From Hemicordylus capensis (lineage: Eukaryota; Chordata; Lepidosauria; Squamata; Cordylidae), in the NCBI RefSeq assembly GCF_027244095.1, contig NC_069670.1:19581820-19645819 (forward strand): a stretch of DNA of 64,000 bases. Direction: 5' to 3'. A model generated the notes under the pieces. The model did no database searches. It was not told where the DNA came from and was given only the letters and a program-made list of their open reading frames with translations. Positions within the stretch are counted from its first letter, which is position 1. Each line of letters begins with the position of its first letter. The position numbers and the translations under genes are program-made. Shown here in pieces: positions 43,456 through 54,400 of this stretch.

Positions 43456-46400
43456 CTGTAGAGGGACCACCTGGGAAGAAGAAAGGCGGGAAATCCTGAC
43501 TCAGGAATTATTCCTCGTCTTGATGGAAAACGCAGCACAATTCAAACCTGCTCCCTGCCCAGATTAGACCCGGAGTTGTGTATCTATATTTTGCACTCAA
43601 AAACACAAGAATTCTGCTCCTGGAAAGGATGCTGGGTTCAGTGACCTGTGCAAAAAACGATTGTGCATTTTGTATTCGGCTTCTGCTCATCGTGGGGAAG
43701 GGCAGTGGGTTATGTGAGGGGATGAACCCTCCCTCCATCCCCTGGACCCTTGTTCAGCTGTCTTAGACACCACCAAGCACTGACCACAAACTTGCAGTCA
43801 GTCAGTCAGTCAAACTTTATTATAGTCATAGACCAGTCAAAGTAAATGACAACATCACAAAAATTCTGAACGTGTTTTGCATAACACATAACAGAACCTG
43901 GCCATTCTACTGGTGATCTCAGTGTCAAAGTTTGAAAGCTGGAAATTCAAGTAGAATTCATCCAAATGGCTAGGGAAATTTTGCAATAAACGAGAAACTA
44001 ATCTTAATTGAGCGTCCATATAAAAAAAGACGGTGGTTTGTGCGGTGGTTTCAACAGCTCCAGAACCGAATGGACAGAGTCGGGAGGAAAAAGGTATTCC
44101 TTTAAACCTTCCTTCAAGAACAGCCGTTGGTAATGCATTGACACAAGCAAGTGTCAACGCACGTCCAACTTTGGGAATTAAGATATTACCTAAGTATATT
44201 CCCGGTTTAGTATCAATCAATTGGTTCCCTAAATAAATACTTCTAGAAAAATTGGCTGATTCAATTTGTAATTCCATATCCAAGATACGTTGCTTAATGA
44301 CCCTCCTAGCCTGATCTATCCCCAGCTTAATAAGCTCATTTGGGAGAGACCATATTGGGCAAATTTGTTTTTAACCATGGACTTCCACTTAAAATTAAAG
44401 CCATTAATCATTATTAGAGAGACCAAGCCCACTTGAGTGAACACCAGTTTTAACCAAAACAAAAATGATACATCTCCAATAACAAGTCATCTCGCATTTG
44501 CCTTGGTGTTTTCGGAAAAAGTAGCTTAAAACCAGCATTTTAAAAACCCAGAAATACCTCAACATAAGCTAGAATTCGGAAGACAAAGCCCGATTTGTGT
44601 GTGGAGTGGGTCCAAGGATCTTGAAGGGACTTCGGGGTAAGTTTGGCTGGTGTGTGAACGCACATCACAGTCAAGGAGCTCTCCCTCTTTCTGGCTATGT
44701 GGGGGGCCCACAGAAACAAGGCTGTCTTTGGGGTGCCCCTCAACAGAGCCTTAAAAAAGACAGCTTATGCCCAAATGGAAAGTGTAAAGGGAAGTACCTC
44801 ACAGAGCAGCCAGCTACCCTGCTAACTGGGCAAAGAGGCAGCTTTTAAATCACGATTCTCCTGTATTTAGCCAGAGGAGACCAACTGGCCCTATCCATCC
44901 CCAGCATAGAATCCCTCCAGTGGTGTCTGCCTTGTGTTTCCTTTTCAACTGTGAGCTCTTTGGGGACAGTGAACCATCTTATTTATTTATTTGTTGTTTC
45001 TCTTTCTATATAAACAGCTTGGGTCCAGGGTACTTAAGAGAGCTCCTTCTCTGTCGTGAAACCTGCTGCCTGTTAAGATCATCTGGGGAGGTCCGGCTAC
45101 TGCTACCACCATCTCGTCTGGTGGTGACAGAGGACTAGGCCTTCTCTGTGGCTGCCCCAGGGCTCTGGAATGCACTCCCTGCCAAAATAAGAGCTTCTCG
45201 ATCTCTGGCTGCTTTGAAAAATTCCTTCAAGACCTGCAACTGTCTTCTCAGGCTTTTAACCAAAATCAATTCCTAATGGTTTTGATTCTGTAAAATTGCT
45301 TTAATTCTTTTTATTTTGTTTTTACAGACTATTGGATTCTTTTATTATAGTTTATTTATTGAATTACAAAATTATTGTATTTTAAATTATGTACACCGCC
45401 TAGGGCTACACATATCAGGTGGTATATAAACATGATCAACTAAACTAACTTACTAACTGCTTTGAGAACTTTTGCTGAAAAGCAGCATATAAATATTCGC
45501 AGTATATTGCTCCGTCTCTCATGCCGATTCAGCTAGTCCAATTGGGCTAGTATCAATAAAAATAGTGGTCCCCTACCCTGCAATCCCAGCATATTGAGGG
45601 ACAGATGTTCTGATTCAGTCTACCATGTCAAAATGGTGTCTGCAGGCTCCCTTAGAGGCTTACCATCATTAAGCTAACGAGAGGAATGGGAGAAGCAGCA
45701 CTGGGTGCTGTTGGACTCTGGGGTTCCATCTTGATGTTCCTCAGCACGGCTTCTGCTTCCTGCGAGATTTATGCCCTACTCTCTCAACCTTTACAGTCCA
45801 TTGTAAATAGACAGATGTGTGAATTCACCACAACCACGAGGCTGCTGTGCTGTCTCCTCCAAAGGAAATGGATGCTTCAGAAGTTGACCCAAACACCCCA
45901 TCAGTCGGGGAATTATCCAATTATCAGTCAGGGAATTATTAGCCCCCCTTATGAACTTCTATGCTTTGCTAATGTGGCAGGGAGGTGTTTTGGAATGCAG
46001 AGGAGCCTTCCGGACATGCAGATTTACTGACTGCATGACAGATCTGACGGAAGGAAGAGCTGCTCTCTAAGTCTTGCGTGTGACAATGGCCAGGATTTTT
46101 ACAACACTGGAGTCCCATGCAAAATTACCCACCCGCATAGAATGTGGCATTCTTCTTCACGCTCTTGCTGGAAGAATTGAACCTGACTTCACATGTGAAG
46201 AGCTTTCCCCTCGTCTCCAAGTCCATGGGGATGGATAGGAGACTGATGAAGGTCAAGGAGCCGCTGCTGTTTCTTGCCAAGAAAGTCTCTCCTTCTTGCT
46301 GGAGATCTCTGGAGATGTTCCAGGACACCTGGACCAAGTTGGACGCTCCATGGACCGCGCAAGCAAGATAGTCTCTCTGCACAGATAGGGATCCTGGGTG

Positions 46401-47718
46401 TGCAGATGGGAACAAAAGCATCACCCAGGTGCTTGTGGTGTAACTGTCTGAGGAGGAAAAGGAAGTGGAGAGTTCAGTAAGAAGAGCCCTCTCCTCAGGC
46501 CAGTATCTCAGAACTTTGTCGAAATGCCTGGTTTGCAAACTATCTTCCAGGGATCCCAGAGTTTGCAGAGCGGCCTTTGGGTAAGGCCCCATCTTTAGTG
46601 GGAGCGAGGGTAGGATGTTCTCACTTTGGGCTGGGCACTTGAGAAGGCCAGAGCAGTGTGAGGAACAGACTCACGCTGCTTCCTGCGTTCCCACAATCCA
46701 AGCCCAAAGGGAAAATGGTGGTGCAGTTGGGCACACCAGCATTTGCCTGGCTGTCACCAGCAGAGCAGAATCCCACCTCCACCCAATGGGGACTAAAAAC
46801 CAGCATAGGGAGCTCCTGCTATGCAGGGGGTTGTGATGAGAACCGGCCTCTATTGCATTGCACATGGTTGGGGTTCTTAGAGCGCCAACGTGTCCTTTTC
46901 ACCCAGCACTGCTGTTGCAAAAATCCGCCCTGCTTCCTTACCTCCTACAATCAGGGAAGTCCCATTGCTGAAAGACATTCTTGAAAAATCGAGCCGTTTG
47001 CCGCAGAAATATAGACCAGAATCCGTCATTTGAGACCTGGAGATTTCCAACGTCACCTTGTGTCCTTTTGCTTTGCAACCAAATTTACCTGTAGTCCCAC
47101 GATAGCAATGCTCAATTAAAAGGGGTATTTCGCCATCTCCTCTTCTGTACCAACTGAATGAATGCCCATCATCTTCGATGCTTTCTGTTGAAGTGCACGA
47201 GATCTCAGCCATGCTCCCATGATCCACAAATTGGATCCGCTGGGTCTGATACAATAATGACTGGGCATGTACCACTGTGGAGGCACAATAGGGAATGTTG
47301 CAATAGTCATTATCACCCTTTTGCCTCTAATTAATTAATTAATTGATTAATTATTGTCCCACGGCATTTTACAAACCTTAATAAAATTCCACAAAACCAC
47401 TTTAAAATATCAAAATCTATTAGGACCATTTTTAAAGACCCCATAAAAACACGAAAAACTGTGTTGTGTTTGTGTGTGCTATCACAAAAAGAATTTAGGA
47501 AGAATTCAAGAAGCAACTGGATGTTCTTCCCAAATTCTCTACACTCTGCCAGAAAACCCCCAACAGCACCTAAATGCAAAGTTAAGAACGTGCAAAGTAC
47601 TTCAGCAAAACTCCCCTCAAGTCCCACCTGTCTCACTTCTCAGAGGCATTAAGATTTGGGTTAAGGTGGAAGAACTGTTACCTGCGGAGGAGAAAACAAA
47701 GTATCTGGCCAACAGCAT
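43346..47718 (-). CDS. M3: V-C1 immunoglobulin-superfamily receptor, complete, short tail
   Basis: Exons: leader 47,718-47,682; V 47,274-46,942; C1 46,447-46,133; transmembrane 43,455-43,346 with stop. Spliced, they give 264 residues with all phase-1 GT-AG junctions. Residues 1-17 are a short leader; 18-123 a V-type domain (Cys39, Trp54, Cys103, extra pair Cys69-Cys79, J-like FSNGTSLIVG); 124-228 a C1-like domain (Cys153, Trp166, Cys209); Cys233 in the stalk; the membrane span is about 237-260 with Arg244; the tail is RPCN. A charged residue in the span and no signalling tail are typical of receptors that borrow a signalling adaptor. It is head to head with intact P3, 647 bp between start codons, and the two are the best candidates for a heterodimer. 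No named family member recognised. Confidence 0.78.
43797..44450 (-). mobile_element. LINE-X 3' end in the M3 intron
   Basis: On the minus strand it encodes NFPSHLDEFYLNFQLSNFD and RMARFCYVLCKTR, matching the frame at 60,882-61,085 (KFPGHLGDFYVNFLLDDRDP, RVAKFC). It ends in a 'gactgactgactg' tail. Confidence 0.65.
44500..44690 (-). mobile_element. MITE-like repeat family C fragment
   Basis: 'aaaccagcattttaaaaacc' and 'tgtgtgtggagtgggtccaa' match 23,810-23,900 and 57,270-57,360. Confidence 0.5.
44990..45430 (+). mobile_element. L2-like LINE 3' end
   Basis: Encodes LGPGYLRELLLCRETCCLLR, then after a break AFSVAAPGLWNALPAKI-like residues, and ends in 'gtacaccgcctagggctaca'. Same family as 26,106-27,065. 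Confidence 0.7.
46133..46447 (-). CDS. M3 C1-like Ig domain exon
   Basis: 315 nt, acceptor 'ccttttcctcctcag', donor GTGGGT. Encodes YLACAVHGASNLVQVSWNIS, RNSSGSLTFISLLS and GKLFTCEVRFNSSSKSVKKN. N-glycosylation sites at NIS, NSS (twice) and NAT. Confidence 0.87.
46942..47274 (-). CDS. M3 V-type Ig domain exon with J-like end
   Basis: 333 nt, phase 1 both ends. Acceptor 'attgtgcctccacag', donor GTAAGG. GSMAEISC, HSFSWYRRG, MTDSGLYFCGK and MSFSNGTSLIVG. The extra cysteine pair is CYRGTTGKFGC. Confidence 0.88.
47682..47718 (-). CDS. M3 leader exon
   Basis: 37 nt, MLLARYFVFSSA, donor GTAACA. Confidence 0.73.
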
Positions 47719-47773
47719 CGCTGACAACACCACACCGAGCCACACACACACTGTTCAGCTTCAAGGAAAGTGT

Positions 47774-47801
47774 CTTATACATGACACAAATTTCTTGTGA
47801 A
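47774..47801 (-). promoter_or_regulatory. M3 TATA box and TTC-N4-GAA site
   Basis: GTATAAG at 47,774-47,780, about 60 bp before the ATG. TTCACAAGAA at 47,792-47,801. Followed by 'tccacccacatgg'. Confidence 0.62.
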
Positions 47802-48289
47802 GGAGCACCTCCATGTGGGTGGAGCAGTGAGGAACTGGGTGCCATTAAGAAAGGCCAGGAGGCTTCACTCCTAGTCAGACACCGAGGTGGAACCAACCCC
47901 TGCTGTTTAACAGAGTCCCCACTACCTGAAGCTCAATTATTACAGCCAAGGCAGGACTACAGAATCGTGCTTCGCAGGACCAACTATCAGGTTTTGCTTC
48001 CCCAATTTTTCCATGGGTGATCTGCTCTCATATCTGAAGGTGTGCTGTGCCATTAAATTCCAACTGCCAGCTATTTTGGAGAGCAAAGTTCTTAGCCATT
48101 TATCAATGCCTTTTTACTAAGAGTTGGGGAGGATTTCTGTTTTAACTGCCAGGCTGGAATATGTCTTCTTAAAACCTCTCTGCTCGTATTTTTTTGAGTA
48201 GCCTTTGCAGTGGTCTGTGTCTGTGCAGGGCAGAGATGGGTTACATCTCCCTGCCTTCATCTTTGTGCCCACAGAAACCGTCAGAAGAG

Positions 48290-48350
48290 TAAAGACATCA
48301 CAGCGCATGGGACCAAGAAGAGATCCTTCTGCTTCAGAATTCAAGTATTG
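48290..48350 (+). promoter_or_regulatory. P3 proximal upstream block
   Basis: 'gtaaagacatcacagcgcat' and 'caagaagagatccttctgct' match P1 and P2 at the same distance from the ATG. It is probably 5' UTR or proximal promoter. The TATA-like run seen in P1 and P2 is degraded here. Confidence 0.4.
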
Positions 48351-48364
48351 AAGAGGATGACAGC

Positions 48365-48410
48365 ATGTTTTCTTTCCATGTTGCTGGGATGATCCTACTA
48401 GCTCTGCACA
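48365..48410 (+). CDS. P3 leader exon
   Basis: 46 nt, MFSFHVAGMILLALH, ends in phase 1 at donor GTAAGT. The signal peptide continues into the V exon (T-A), with likely cleavage before ETQ. Confidence 0.85.
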
Positions 48411-51400
48411 GTAAGTATTTTTGAAACGCATCCCTCTCCTATGATTTCTTCTCTTACAGTGACCCATCTCAGCACAGCCTTGAAAAACACCAAGATATAT
48501 CCAGAAAACAGAGATGAATTGACATGATTGTCATAACATCAAACTGATCCTTTTTAGTAGTGTGTGTGTGAGTGGGGGGGGGATAAAAATCTATTTATTT
48601 GTTTGTTTGTTTGTTTATTTATTTATTTGATTTCTATACCACCCTTCCAAAAATTGCTCAGGGCGGTTTACACAGAGAAATAACAAATAAATAAGATGGA
48701 TCCCTGTCCCCAAAGGGCTCACAATCTAAAAAGAAACATGAGATAGGCACCAGCAACAGCCACTGGAGGGATGCTGTGCTGGGGGTGGATAGGGCCAGTT
48801 ACTCTCCCGCTGCTCAATAAAGAGACTCACCACGTTAAAAGGTGCCTCTTTGCCAAGTTAGCAGGGGCAAAATATGGTTTATAATGTTTATATAGCACAT
48901 TCCACTGTTGAAAAAGTGTCAGGTAAACTGTTTCAGCAGTCAGTTAATTACCTCATCTCATTTTTGGTGGTGGCAATCTGTCTATAGAATAGCCCCCCCA
49001 GTGAGGCTTGTCTGGGGCTTTTATGCACAGCAAGTTTTACCGCGAGTTTATGGGGAGGCTTTACTGCGAACTCGAAGTTGTTCCCCAAACCCGACACAAA
49101 TAGTGGATTTTTTTTACCCCGGATATAAATCGGGTTATGTTCTAATGCACAGCGAAAACCCCCAATTGTGTGTGAACTGCTTCCCAGTAACTCTCGGGAC
49201 TTCGGGGTAAATCTAACCAATATGTGAACGCACCCCCCTCCATTCCGGAGGAGATGCGAGTGAAAGGGCTTCCAAAGCCCCGTGTGAAAAGCTCTGTGTG
49301 TTTTTCACACAGGGCTTTTAGCTCCCATCTCTTCCAAAATGGAGGCGGTGTAGCCACCTATTGGCCAGATTTACCCCAAAGTCCCTACAAGCTATCAGGG
49401 AGCACTTCACACACAATTCAAGTTTTTCATTGAGTGTAGTAGCTCCATTTATAACCAGGGTAAAAAAATACACTTTTGCATCAGTTTTGTGGGGCAACTT
49501 GGAACTCACAGCAAAGCCTTGTAGTAAACTCACGATAAAATGCCCTGGCATTGTCACTTAGGTGAAGACCTTGCTGTTCACTCAGGCTTTTAAAAACTGA
49601 TTTTTAAAAAAGTTTTAAAAAGTTTTGTACTGTATTTTGCATTTTGCATTATAATTTGTTTTGTGTTATTTGTTTTATTTTGCATTATTATTTGCATTGT
49701 TTTGTGTTTTAATTGGATGTTTTTACTGTTGTGTTGTTGTGAAACACCCAGAAAACCATTATTATCAACAATAATGAGCTAACAAATAAAGTTGTTTATT
49801 ATTTTTGTTGTGTTGTTAATTATTGAAAAATGAATGCATATTTTTAAATAAATTTCTGCTCTAACACTAGAGATTGGGACAAACGAATCCTGGTGAATCT
49901 ATTCAGGCAATAGTTTAAAAATTCGAGTGATAACATTTGTTTGCCAGAAAAACTAGCGAGTTATTTCCATTTTCAAGATCCAAAGCTGTAGCTTTAAGCA
50001 AACATCTTTGGAACGTCATTCAAAAGAAATGAGTTGGACTTCATGTAGTTTAATGTAGGAATTGGGATGTTCAGTTCTTGTGAAGTGATGCTAACTTGTT
50101 TGCTTGCTTGCTGGTTGAGTGAATAAGTATTGCCCAGCCTGTCTGTCAATCTTCTTATCTTTCTCGCAATAGCCCTGTGAGATAGGCTTTTATTCACCCT
50201 CATTTTACTGATCTGCAGAGGGAGCCGTGATTTTTCAAAATTTTGGCACTTGATCTATTGCAGAGTTGAAGTAAATGCAAATAATTCCAGGGTAGATTCT
50301 TTCTCTCTCTCACTCTCAGGCCCTTCGGCGGGGAGGTTCTCTGTAAGTAACCACGTGTGCACTGTCTAAAGGAGTCATTGAGCCGGGCAGGGCAAACGGA
50401 TGCATTTTGGAATCACTTATGAAAATGCACCATATCAAACAGTTGGGTCCTGTGCTGTAGTGCACAGTTAATGCCCGTGGAAATACTGAGAGCTTCTCCC
50501 AAGGATATCCTGGTATTGCCAGCATGCAGCCAGGCAGTTATACAGATCACATGTGTGACCAAGCCCAACCTGCAGTTGTCCCGATTAGCTATTTCAGTGG
50601 GCACGGGAGTAGCCTATGGGCTGCAGAAACCCACTAGTCTACTAGTCTGTGGCGAGTGAAAAATGATGCCTGAAAAAAGTCCTAATGAGCAATGTACCAA
50701 CATAGCTTGACGAGTAAAATATTTTGTCTGGCTGATAAACTGAGCCAGCGTTTCTTCACCCCTGTGCATGAGGACTAGAAGCATAAGATGTGCTGCAGGG
50801 ATGCATTGTGGGATTTGTGTGCTCAGTTTTTCCTTGGCTTAGTTTTATACCAGCCCAAACAAAGAGTTCCTTTGCTTCCCTGTACAGCTGCTGAAACACA
50901 GAGAGAGATAGAAATCCTGCGAAAGCTGGCGCAGAAATCGGCATCTTCTGGTGAGACTGTAGAGATTGACTGTGACCTTCCAGATGGGGTGGCTCATATA
51001 TCGAAGATTACCTGGTACAAGGAGGAACAAGGCAAAATCTTGGAGCCGATTAATACATCCAGAATCCCAACAAGAAGTTACCCAAGGAAGGTGAAGCTGG
51101 CCATCAGAAATGTGAAAAGGAGTGACAGTGGGGTGTATTACTGTGCCACCAGTATCAATGAGATGTTCACATTCTTGAGCGGGATGAGGCTGATCATCTC
51201 TGGTGAGTGGTCCAGGGGCTTTTCAAAATTGTTAGCAGCTTTTGAATGCCTCTTTGGATCAACTGAATAGGCCCTCTAGCTAGCTCACAGGTTTCAGAAA
51301 GATAGCACACAAAATATGATCTAAAGTCACGTTAAGACATGGGACTTGTTCATACAACAAAGAATAGCGCTGGAGACGCCTCCTACTCCAGTTCAGGAGC

Positions 51401-54400
51401 TGTGCAAGCTCCTGTTTGCCAGTGGTCTGTAGAGGTGGTCTTACCCCTGGACTTCCAGGATGAAGTCCAGGGCCTCCACAGCCCTGGGGCCCCTCAAATC
51501 CGCTTTAGTTTGTCCCGGGTGGTGTGGTCACCTGGCCAAGCATGATGATGCTTAATTTGCAGGGGAGGGGGAGCCTCCAACGGCCTTTCGGGGCAGGCTC
51601 TCAAATTACCTAGGTGTCTGTCTGGTTGTCTGTCAAAAGCAAGGTTAGAGGCATGGTCAGTAATTGGGTCAAAGAGCTTTTTGTGCTGTCTAGCTGTGGA
51701 GGAAAGCAGGGTGTTTTTCACACAAGGCTTTTAAAGCCCTTGAGCTCGCATCTCCTACAGAATTGAAGTGTGCGTTCACATATTGGGCAGATTTACCCCC
51801 CAAGTCCCTGCGAACTATCGGGGAGCACTTCTAACACCATTTGAGTTTTTCACTGTGCGCTAAGAGTGCAGCCTGATTTATATCCAGTGTAAAAAATTCC
51901 ACTTTCAGAGATGGTTTTTTGGGGACAACTTCAGGTTTGCAATAAAGCCTCACGGTAAAGCCTGCTGTGTGAAGAACGTCCTGGTCTTGCAAGCATGAAG
52001 AGCAAGCATGAATTGTCCCCTTTGCTAAGCAGGGTCCGCCCAACTTTGCATTTGGATGGGTGACTACATGTGAGCCCTGTCTGCGGTAAGATATTCCCTT
52101 CAGGCAGGAGTTCCCAACTTGTGGTACTCCAGATGATGCTGAAATACAACACCAGACATCCCCAACCACAGTAAGTTGTATCTGGAATATCCAGACATGG
52201 CTGGGAAGGACCCCTGCTTGAAACCTTGGGAGAGTTGCTGCCAATCAGTGTAGGCAATACTGAGCTAGATGCACCAAGGGTCTGACTCAGCATTCAGCAG
52301 TGTTCTATGTCCCTATGTACAGGGCCGGGCTGGGGGCACTGAGAGGGCGGTGGAATGTATGTGGGGAGGGTGCCAGGTTTAGAGCCGAATAGGTACAGTA
52401 ATTAGGGTGGGAGTTGGGGTACAGGGGCATCTCATGGGTAGGGCGCACCGGGAATATACCCTGTTGCCCTGTGAGCCAGTCCGAGGCCTGCCTATGAAGC
52501 ACCTGGGTACTGCTGCTCAACAGGAGGGAGTCTATGAGTTCCACAGGAAATGCCGGGTGCTTCCTGTCTGGACCCAGTAACCTGCTGATTGGTCCATCAG
52601 CCATAGAATATAATCTCTTGTCTCCTTCTTTTTGACTTCTTCTTGAAATGCCATCCATGGCGGGGTGGGAGGTTTCAAACACGGCTCTGTATCAAACAAC
52701 TTTTTCTAATGAAATTATTCCTTCCACTTCTCTCAGATCTCCCCAAACTCCTTCAGTGGATTCCTTTACATGCTTGAAGTCCCACTGCCTAGGTCACTGG
52801 CTTCCTGCTTCTAACGCATTTCATGTTGTTTTTTAGCCACAGGCTGCTCAGATGCTATCTTCACTTGCTCTGCTATTTTGCCCACATTGGGGTTTTCTTT
52901 GTTCTCTGCACTTGGGTAGGACTTGCACTATTCAAAGGAATCTTTCTTTCCTTTTACAGCTTCCTTGACTCTGCTGGTTAACCACACTGGCATCCTCTAA
53001 AATTTGTTCTTATAGCTTAAATAAAATATCATTATTTTAAAAGAGAGACTGGTCACGGTTCTCACTCAAACGTATTTCAGAGTGGCTGCTGCAAGATGGC
53101 CTTCTCCTTGAAAGCACCGTAACCTGCACTTTATTCATATTTATTATTTAACCTATTTATTTGACATATTTGTATACCGCCCAAAACTCGCATCTCTGGG
53201 CAGTTTACAGTAAAGCAATTCAAATTACAACAGAGTAAAAAGGTTAAAACATGACAACAATTTAAAGAATTTAAACCACGTTTTAATTAAATACTATTAA
53301 AACAGTATTTAATTGAAAGCTTGGGTGAACAGATGCATCTTTAAGAGTTTTTAAAAGTTGTCAGAGATGGGGAGGCTTTTATTTCAGCAGGGCGCACATT
53401 CCAAAGCCTTGGGGCAGCAACGGAGAAGGCCCGTCCCTTCTCCCAACTAAATTTGGCTAACCGAATAATGGTGTGTTTAAATATGGTTCTACCTCACATG
53501 GTAGCTGAATCACTATCCTGACCGGCTCTGCTGGATAAATATTATATACCACATAACTTAAAAGCAACACAGCTCACAATGGTTTCTTTCTCTTTTTTTG
53601 GTTTTCACAAGGTGGCATCCGCCATGGCCAACTGGTCTGTGACAGCAATAAATATTTTGATTTTGTTTCTACCATGGCCAGCTACCTGATCCACTGGGGG
53701 AGTTCAGTGTTCCCACAGCCCTCTCCTTTCGCTAGTGCCTCATGAAGTGGATTTGGGCTGGTGTGGTGGAAATCCCTCTTTCCTTCTTGTCTGGCCTGTT
53801 TCTTGATGCTTGGGCTAACCCAAAGTAGCAGCTTGTCTTCTGCTAATTGAACAAAAGAGGCACCTTTTTAAAATGGTTATTTTCTTTACTGAGCAGCGGG
53901 AGAGCAACTGGCCTTATCCATCCCCAGCACAGCATCCCTCCAGTGGTGATTATCTTAGGTTTCTTTTTTAGATTGTGAGGTTTCTTTTTATATTGTGAGC
54001 CCTTTGGAGACAGCGAACCAGCATGGTGTAGTGGCTAGAGTGCTGGACTAGGACCAGAGAGACCCGAGTTCAAATCCCCATTTAGCCATGAGGCTTGCTG
54101 GGTGACTCTGGGCCAGTCACTTCTCTCTCAGCCTCACCTACTTCACAGGGTTGTTGTGAGGAGAAACCTAAGTATGTAGTACACCACTCTGGGTTCCTTG
54201 GAGGAAGAGCGGGATATAAAATGTAAAAATAAAAAATGTAAAAATAAATATATCTATATCTATTAGGGGTGTGAATTTTGGAATTTTTTTGTTTCGATTT
54301 GTATCCGAATCAAAACACCCCCGTTTTGTTTTGCACCCAAATTTTCTGAATCCGAATCAGCCCTGTTTTGTTTTGGAGCCGAATTTTCTGAATCCGAATC

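Noticed and set aside
43143-43538. 131-residue minus-strand frame over the M3 membrane exon
   Set aside because: A different frame, starting at the acceptor 43,455, aligns with the M1 and M2 membrane exons and carries the hydrophobic span; the longer frame has neither.
45686-46030. Plus-strand frame starting with a signal-peptide-like MGEAALGAVGLWGSILMFLS
   Set aside because: No domain follows, it lies in an M3 intron on the opposite strand, and no donor or paralogue supports it.
50888-51202. Possibility that the V exons are conventional rearranging V segments
   Set aside because: Each exon already contains a J-like strand and ends at a splice donor in the right phase, each locus has its own constant and membrane exons, and no recombination signal was seen.
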